A program made the position numbers and the translations under genes. DNA of 19,685 bases from CAYJAD01 sp964370305 (GTDB lineage: Bacteria > Desulfobacterota > Desulfovibrionia > Desulfovibrionales > Desulfovibrionaceae): NCBI GenBank assembly GCA_964370305.1, contig CAYJIU010000032.1, positions 1-19,685 of the forward strand, given 5' to 3'. Every line of letters starts with the position of its first letter. Positions within the stretch are counted from its first letter, which is position 1. Below, one piece after another: positions 14,739-19,685 of this stretch. Below the pieces are notes generated by a model. That model had not been told where the DNA came from. It did no database searches and saw nothing but the letters and a program-made list of their open reading frames with translations.

Positions 14739-15746
14739 ATGAGTTCCATGTTTAATTCATTTATAAAAGCACATACCATTTTGGCATTATTGGCTAAAAC
14801 CTGCCCTACTGTGGGTGGGCAAGCTGTTATGGAAGGTGTGATGATGCGCAATGGTGACTCATACGCTTTAGCTGTGCGTCATGCCAACGGTAAAATTGTG
14901 GCCGAACGCAAGCCGTGGTTTTCGCTAACTAGGCATAGATTGCTCAAGAAAAAGTTTGTGCGCGGTTTTCCTATTTTGCTTGAAACCTTGGTTAATGGCA
15001 TAAAAGCACTTAATCGCTCAGCAGAGCAAGCCGCCGAAGGTGAAGAAGAAAAACTTGAAACATGGCAGCTAGTTGTAACTATGCTCCTAGCTATACTTAT
15101 GGCCATTTTGCTCTTTGTTGTTGCACCGCATATGCTTTCCATCGGTATGCAATGGCTTGGGCTTGGCGGTGATGTGGAGGGCTTATCCTTCCATTTATGG
15201 GACGGTTTGTTTAAATGCTGCATCTTTGTGGGTTATATTGTTGCCATTTCTTTTTTGCCTGATATTAAAAGAGTTTTTCAATATCATGGGGCTGAGCATA
15301 AGGTCATTCATGCCTTTGAAGATGGTGGCGAAGTTACTACTTATGAAGCCATGCGCATGAGCCGTTTGCACCCGCGTTGCGGCACAACGTTTTTACTGTT
15401 TGTTATTAGTATTTCTATTATTTTACACACTGTGCTGGTGCCGGCCTTATTACTTGTTTGGACGCCGGAAAGTATGGTGTATAAGCATGTAATTACTATA
15501 TTGTTTAAATTATTACTTATGGTGCCCATTAGTGCTCTTGCCTATGAGCTCATCCATGCAGCAGCACGTATGGGTGAAACATTCTTAGGGCAAATTTTAC
15601 GCGGGCCGGGGTTATTTTTACAAATGTTAACCACCTATGAGCCTGATTATGATCAAGTAGAAGTGGCCATCGTCGCATTATATGAAGCTCTTGATCCAGA
15701 AGATGTAAATAATGTCCACCCTGTAGCTTATGGGCCAATGGCTTAA
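14739..15746 (+). CDS. DUF1385 family membrane protein (YqhQ-like)
   Basis: Integral membrane protein of 335 residues and unknown biochemical role. It carries the family signatures GGQAVMEGVMMR (residues 26-37), FQYHGAEHKVIHAFE (180-194) and HPRCGTTFLL (211-220), which contain conserved His, Glu and Cys residues suggestive of a metal or catalytic site. Hydrophobic segments lie at about 109-135, 155-173, 216-241 and 250-275. The start is uncertain: there is no clear Shine-Dalgarno site, and an in-frame ATG follows three codons later. The prfA start is only 14 bases beyond the stop, so the two genes are surely co-transcribed. From memory, this pairing with rpmE and prfA recurs in Desulfovibrio relatives and some Gram-positives. 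The family call is secure; function is unknown. Confidence 0.92.
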   Translation: MSSMFNSFIKAHTILALLAKTCPTVGGQAVMEGVMMRNGDSYALAVRHANGKIVAERKPWFSLTRHRLLKKKFVRGFPILLETLVNGIKALNRSAEQAAEGEEEKLETWQLVVTMLLAILMAILLFVVAPHMLSIGMQWLGLGGDVEGLSFHLWDGLFKCCIFVGYIVAISFLPDIKRVFQYHGAEHKVIHAFEDGGEVTTYEAMRMSRLHPRCGTTFLLFVISISIILHTVLVPALLLVWTPESMVYKHVITILFKLLLMVPISALAYELIHAAARMGETFLGQILRGPGLFLQMLTTYEPDYDQVEVAIVALYEALDPEDVNNVHPVAYGPMA

Positions 15747-15760
15747 AAAAAGGATATATA

Positions 15761-16831
15761 ATGTTTGCCAAACTCGAAGGGCTAGAAAAAAAGTATATGG
15801 AGCTTGAGCAAGAGCTAGCTGAGCCTGATGTATTTAATGATCAAGACCGCTACCGTAAACTTACCAAGGCGCATGCTGATTTGCGTGATGTGGTGGATCT
15901 TTTTCGTGAGCATCGTGGCCTTAATCAAGATTTACAAGAAAACAAGCTGCTTTTGCAAGATAGTGATGCCGATATTAGAGAAATGGCCGCAGAAGAAATA
16001 CGCCTTGCCGAAGAGCGTTTGCCCGAAATTGAGCATAACTTAAAGCTCTTACTCCTGCCCAAGGATCCATTAGATAGCAAAAATACCATACTGGAAATTA
16101 GGGCCGGCACCGGTGGCGAAGAGGCTGCCCTTTTTGCGGCTGATCTTTTCCGTATGTATACGCGCTATGCTGAAATTAAGGGCTGGAAAACAGAAATGAT
16201 GAGTGAATCGGCCTCAGATACAGGCGGCCTAAAAGAAGTAATTTGCCTAATTACGGGAGATCGCGTTTATAGTCATTTAAAATTTGAAGCTGGTACCCAT
16301 AGGGTGCAGCGAGTTCCCACTACAGAAACTCAAGGGCGTATTCATACTTCGGCGGCCACCGTGGCTGTTATGGCTGAGGCTGATGAAGTGGATATTGATA
16401 TTCGCCCTGATGATTTACGCATTGACGTGTACCGCGCCTCCGGTGCTGGTGGGCAGCATGTAAATAAAACCGAATCTGCGGTGCGCATAACCCACTTGCC
16501 AACAAATACCGTGGTTACTTGTCAGGACGAAAAGAGCCAACATAAAAATAAAGCCAGTGCTATGAAGGTACTGGCATCACGCATTTTACAGGCTGAGCAA
16601 GAAAAACAAATGTCGGCCATGTCTGCTGACCGTAAGGCGCAAGTGGGCTCTGGTGATCGCTCTGAGCGCATCCGCACCTATAACTTCCCTCAAGGCCGTT
16701 GCACAGACCATCGTATTAACTTGACTCTTTATTCCCTTGAAAAAATTATGGAAGGTGAAATTTCACCACTGGTGGAAGCCCTTACCACGCATAGCCAGAC
16801 TGAGGCCCTTAAAGCGCAGTCTGATTTATAA
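15761..16831 (+). CDS. prfA: Peptide chain release factor 1
   Basis: Release factor of 356 residues, normal for the family, which ends translation at UAA and UAG. The GGQ motif that triggers peptidyl-tRNA hydrolysis is at residues 230-232 (GAGGQHVNKTESAVRI). The PxT stop-codon recognition motif that distinguishes RF1 from RF2 is PTT at 186-188 (RVPTTETQGRIHTSAA). The N-terminal helical domain 1 covers about residues 1-100. AAGGA lies seven bases before the ATG. A prmC gene, whose product methylates the GGQ glutamine and which often follows prfA, is not found here; a 104-base gap leads to tlyA instead. Confidence 0.98.
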   Translation: MFAKLEGLEKKYMELEQELAEPDVFNDQDRYRKLTKAHADLRDVVDLFREHRGLNQDLQENKLLLQDSDADIREMAAEEIRLAEERLPEIEHNLKLLLLPKDPLDSKNTILEIRAGTGGEEAALFAADLFRMYTRYAEIKGWKTEMMSESASDTGGLKEVICLITGDRVYSHLKFEAGTHRVQRVPTTETQGRIHTSAATVAVMAEADEVDIDIRPDDLRIDVYRASGAGGQHVNKTESAVRITHLPTNTVVTCQDEKSQHKNKASAMKVLASRILQAEQEKQMSAMSADRKAQVGSGDRSERIRTYNFPQGRCTDHRINLTLYSLEKIMEGEISPLVEALTTHSQTEALKAQSDL

Positions 16832-16935
16832 TATACTGAAAATATAATTGTTTTTATTGTGTATGATGTGTTTTTTGAGATGTACTACGCATATAAAACA
16901 CTGGCTTTCATTGAGTAAAAACGCTATATAAACCC

Positions 16936-17685
16936 ATGGCTAAAACGAAAATCCGCGCTGACCAACTGGCCCACGAACAAGGTCTTGCTCCCAGTCGTGA
17001 ACACGCCAAGCGTTTAATCATGGCTGGTCAAATCTTTGTGGGCAATCCTCCGCTAAGGGTTGAAAAACCCGGCACCATGTACACTAGCCAAACCACACTC
17101 ACCCTTGCTGAGAAAGAACGCTTTGTCAGCCGCGGGGCATATAAACTCCTAACCGCCCTTGAATATTTCAAACTTAGCGTTGAGGACTTGGTGTGTCTTG
17201 ATGCTGGTGCTTCCACTGGTGGTTTTACCGATTGCCTTTTGCAGCATGGGGCCAAAATGGTATATGCCGTAGATGTGGGCCACAATCAACTACATGAAAA
17301 TTTACTTAATGATGCGCGAGTCATTAATCTTGAAAAAACAAATTTACGTACAGCCGCGGCTGAATTAATACCAGAGCCTGTGCAATTGGTGGTGGCAGAT
17401 GTATCCTTTATCTCCTTGACCCTTGTGCTTAGGCCTTGTATGCAATGGTTGGAACGTGGAGGAAAAATTCTAGCCCTCATTAAACCGCAATTTGAGGTGG
17501 GCCCGCATCAAACCCATAAAGGTGTTGTAAAAGATGCCCAAGCGCGCCAAGAAGCCATTGATAAAGTTGTAAGTTTTTGTACCCAAGATTTGGGGCTAGC
17601 CTATATTGACATTGTGCCCTCGGCCATATTGGGCCCCAAGGGCAATCAAGAATATTTAGCCTTATTTGTTAATGAACCTAAATAG
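16936..17685 (+). CDS. tlyA: TlyA-family rRNA 2'-O-methyltransferase
   Basis: Protein of 249 residues with an S4 RNA-binding domain at about 5-65 (RADQLAHEQGLAPSREHAKR) and an FtsJ-like methyltransferase domain after it. The SAM-binding motif is LDAGASTGGFTDCLL (88-102). The family's K-D-K residues appear as Lys70 in VSRGAYKL, Asp155 in DVSFISL and Lys183 in IKPQFEVG. TlyA methylates 16S and/or 23S rRNA ribose and in some species confers capreomycin sensitivity; some homologues are called hemolysins by tradition. No good Shine-Dalgarno site precedes the ATG, but the start fits the family. ilvD follows after 45 bases and may be read from the same transcript. The 104-base gap upstream is AT-rich and could hold a promoter, though I cannot place one reliably. 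Confidence 0.93.
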   Translation: MAKTKIRADQLAHEQGLAPSREHAKRLIMAGQIFVGNPPLRVEKPGTMYTSQTTLTLAEKERFVSRGAYKLLTALEYFKLSVEDLVCLDAGASTGGFTDCLLQHGAKMVYAVDVGHNQLHENLLNDARVINLEKTNLRTAAAELIPEPVQLVVADVSFISLTLVLRPCMQWLERGGKILALIKPQFEVGPHQTHKGVVKDAQARQEAIDKVVSFCTQDLGLAYIDIVPSAILGPKGNQEYLALFVNEPK

Positions 17686-17730
17686 TAGTGCGTAAAAAAT
17701 GATAATTACATAAAATATAAGGAATAAACT

Positions 17731-19401
17731 ATGCGCAGTAAAAAGATGACCGCAGGATTAGAAAAAGCACCACATCGCTCATTATTGTATGCCCTTGGGC
17801 TTACTCGTGAAGAACTTCGCCGCCCCTTGGTGGGCGTAGTTAACGGAGCCAATGAGATTGTACCCGGGCATATTCATCTGCATCGTATAGCTGAGGCTGT
17901 AAAGGCAGGAGTTCGTTTAGCCGGTGGCGTGCCTCTTGAGTTTCCGTCCATTGCCGTTTGTGATGGTCTTGCCATGAACCATGCTGGTATGCATTATTCC
18001 TTACCATCTCGTGAAATAATTGCCGATTCCATTGAAATTGTGGCCTGTGCGCATCCCTTTGATGCCTTGGTCTTTATACCCAATTGTGATAAAAGCGTCC
18101 CCGGCATGCTTATGGCTATGCTTAGACTGAATATACCATCCATCTTGATTAGCGGCGGGCCTATGCAAGCTGGGCTTTCCGGCAAGGATGGGGCAAAGTC
18201 TGACCTTATTACTGTTTTTGAGGGTGTTGGTCGGGTAAAACGCGGACTTATGACCGAGGCTGAACTGGAAGAACTCTCCGAAGGAGCTTGCCCAGGATGT
18301 GGCTCTTGCGCGGGTATGTTTACAGCTAACTCCATGAATTGTTTGTCAGAAACTATTGGACTTGCCTTGCCATATAATGGAACCACCATTGCATCATCGG
18401 CTGCACGTATTCGTTTAGCCAAGGAATCTGGTATGAAGGTCATGGAATTATTAGAAAAAAATATTTGCCCTTCGGATATAGTAAATCAAGATGCTGTTGC
18501 CAATGCCGTGGCTGTTGATATGGCCCTTGGTTGTTCCACTAACACTGTGTTACATTTACCGGCCATTTTCCGTGAGGCCGGGCTTGATTTATCCTTAGAT
18601 ATTTTTGATAGCGTTAGCCGCAACACTCCGAATTTATGTAAGCTTTCTCCGGCAGGTAAGCATCATATTGAAGAATTGCATCTAGCTGGTGGTATCCCTG
18701 CTGTTATGGCGGAATTGCGCAAAGTTGGGCTCATAAATGAAAAGGCTTTAACTGTGACCACCAAGGCTGTGGGTGAGAACCTAAGCGACCTTGGGGCTAG
18801 AATTAAGAATGATGATGTTATCCGTCCGGTGGAAAATGCTTATTCAAAGCAAGGTGGTATTGCCATATTAAAGGGATCATTGGCGCCGGATGGGGCAGTG
18901 GTTAAGCAATCTGCCGTGGCTGAAGAAATGCTCTGTCGCGAGGTGCGGGCTAGAGTTTTTACCTCCGAAGAAGATGCCATGCAAGCCATTTTGGCTGGTA
19001 AGATTGAAAAAGGCGATGCTGTGGTCATTACTCATGAAGGCCCGCGCGGTGGGCCGGGTATGCGTGAGATGCTTTCGCCTACGGCAGCCATTACTGGCAT
19101 GGGGCTTGGTAAGGATGTGGCCTTGCTCACTGACGGACGTTTTTCTGGTGGTACCAATGGTGCGGCCATTGGGCATATTTCACCCGAGGCGGCTGACGGT
19201 GGCCCCATTGGGCTTGTACGTGAGGGTGATATGATACGCATTGATATTCCTAACCGTGTACTTGATATTATGGTTAGCGAAGAAGAATTGAAAAAACGGC
19301 GCGCTGAGTATGTACCGCTGGAAAAAGAAATCACTTCACCCATTTTGCGCCGATATGCAAAGTTAGTTAGTTCTGCGGCCAGCGGTGCTGTGTATAAATA
19401 G
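17731..19401 (+). CDS. ilvD: Dihydroxy-acid dehydratase
   Basis: Iron-sulfur enzyme of 556 residues that dehydrates 2,3-dihydroxy-isovalerate and 2,3-dihydroxy-3-methylvalerate to the 2-keto acids in valine, isoleucine and leucine/pantothenate synthesis; cytoplasmic. Signatures: NEIVPGHIHL (41-50), CDG (77-79), PNCDKSVPGM (117-126, with cluster ligand Cys119 and the active-site Lys121) and GACPGCGSCAGMFTANSMNC (185-204). The C-terminal DGRFSGG lies at 468-474, after HEGPRGGPGM. Gly46-His47 occupies the place where plant-type [2Fe-2S] enzymes carry a third Cys, which suggests the oxygen-labile E. coli-like cluster type; this fits an anaerobe but is inference. AAGGA precedes the ATG at a normal distance. 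No attenuator or riboswitch fits in the 45-base gap upstream. Confidence 0.98.
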   Translation: MRSKKMTAGLEKAPHRSLLYALGLTREELRRPLVGVVNGANEIVPGHIHLHRIAEAVKAGVRLAGGVPLEFPSIAVCDGLAMNHAGMHYSLPSREIIADSIEIVACAHPFDALVFIPNCDKSVPGMLMAMLRLNIPSILISGGPMQAGLSGKDGAKSDLITVFEGVGRVKRGLMTEAELEELSEGACPGCGSCAGMFTANSMNCLSETIGLALPYNGTTIASSAARIRLAKESGMKVMELLEKNICPSDIVNQDAVANAVAVDMALGCSTNTVLHLPAIFREAGLDLSLDIFDSVSRNTPNLCKLSPAGKHHIEELHLAGGIPAVMAELRKVGLINEKALTVTTKAVGENLSDLGARIKNDDVIRPVENAYSKQGGIAILKGSLAPDGAVVKQSAVAEEMLCREVRARVFTSEEDAMQAILAGKIEKGDAVVITHEGPRGGPGMREMLSPTAAITGMGLGKDVALLTDGRFSGGTNGAAIGHISPEAADGGPIGLVREGDMIRIDIPNRVLDIMVSEEELKKRRAEYVPLEKEITSPILRRYAKLVSSAASGAVYK

Positions 19402-19463
19402 TCGACACTGAAAAACTATATAATTACTTGTGATTACATAGTTAATTTATAATAGTTCGCCTA

Positions 19464-19675
19464 GAAAAATTGCCAAAAACCAAGCATAAAATGCGACTTT
19501 TTCGGCAATTTTTCGGAACTCCCACACTTGTTTTTCAAGCGGCGACTAACGAAATTTTTCTGTAAGAAAAATTTCGCGTGCCGTAAAATAAGCCAGAATT
19601 CACTTCTGGCGGCCCCGAAGGGGTATTTGAAGGCAACGTGCCTTTCTGAAAAGCGCATGGAAATGCGTTTTTCAG
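19464..19675. repeat. Run of six hairpins downstream of ilvD
   Basis: 1) GAAAAATTGCC/GGCAATTTTTC (19464-19474 with 19504-19514), enclosing GCAT/ATGC (19484-19494). 2) A 12-bp perfect stem with loop GTA (19550-19576). 3) GCCAGAA/TTCTGGC (19592-19610). 4) CCCC/GGGG (19613-19623). 5) AAGGCA/TGCCTT (19630-19644). 6) A 13-bp stem with one G-T pair and loop GGAA (19646-19675). The first may terminate ilvD transcripts on the plus strand (its right arm ends in TTTTTC). The rest are not explained by any gene; ORFs crossing the region have no support. The whole gap from 19402 to 19685 contains nothing else I can identify. Confidence 0.6.
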
Positions 19676-19685
19676 CATCAACTAA

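Noticed and set aside
17686..17730. Leader peptide, T-box or riboswitch control of ilvD
   Set aside because: The gap to tlyA is only 45 bases and shows just a Shine-Dalgarno site; there is no room for such an element.

Overview
The window looks like chromosomal DNA of a Gram-negative bacterium of the Desulfovibrio group (Desulfovibrionales). This is inferred from the two short flagellins with their characteristic core sequence, from the order rpmE - DUF1385 gene - prfA, and from a very large acidic repeat protein with an N-terminal FecR-like domain. Base composition is moderately AT-rich by eye. I see no tRNA or rRNA gene, no CRISPR array and no transposase.

Left part (1-2510): two tandem flagellin genes encode 295-residue proteins that consist almost only of the conserved filament core. 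Their leaders share a hairpin that holds the Shine-Dalgarno sequence in a hexanucleotide loop, which looks like a CsrA-type target. The second gene has a good sigma-54 promoter match, a long structured leader and a strong terminator. The 593-base gap between the genes carries several perfect hairpins.

Middle left (2540-3605): a small GIY-YIG nuclease gene on the minus strand sits between two arrays of a short palindromic repeat that begins GTCATTGCGAG and ends GCAATCCAT when read on the minus strand. There are ten copies: nine in one orientation, and one inverted copy on the other side of the gene.

Centre (3606-13769, minus strand): one gene of 3387 codons fills about half of the window. It has an N-terminal FecR-like domain, an acidic linker containing a TAAG di-alanine site, nearly 3000 residues of RTX-like Gly/Asp repeats and a distinct C-terminal tail. 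The best reading is a giant type I-secreted surface adhesin with a LapA-like retain-and-release layout. A surface-attachment protein thus lies next to motility genes, and both carry signs of post-transcriptional or post-translational control.

Right part (14421-19401, plus strand): housekeeping genes. rpmE (ribosomal protein bL31) has its own terminator. It is followed by a DUF1385 membrane protein gene tightly coupled to prfA (release factor 1), then a tlyA-type rRNA methyltransferase gene and ilvD (dihydroxy-acid dehydratase, branched-chain amino acid synthesis). After ilvD, from 19464 to the window end, lies a run of six consecutive hairpins that no gene explains.
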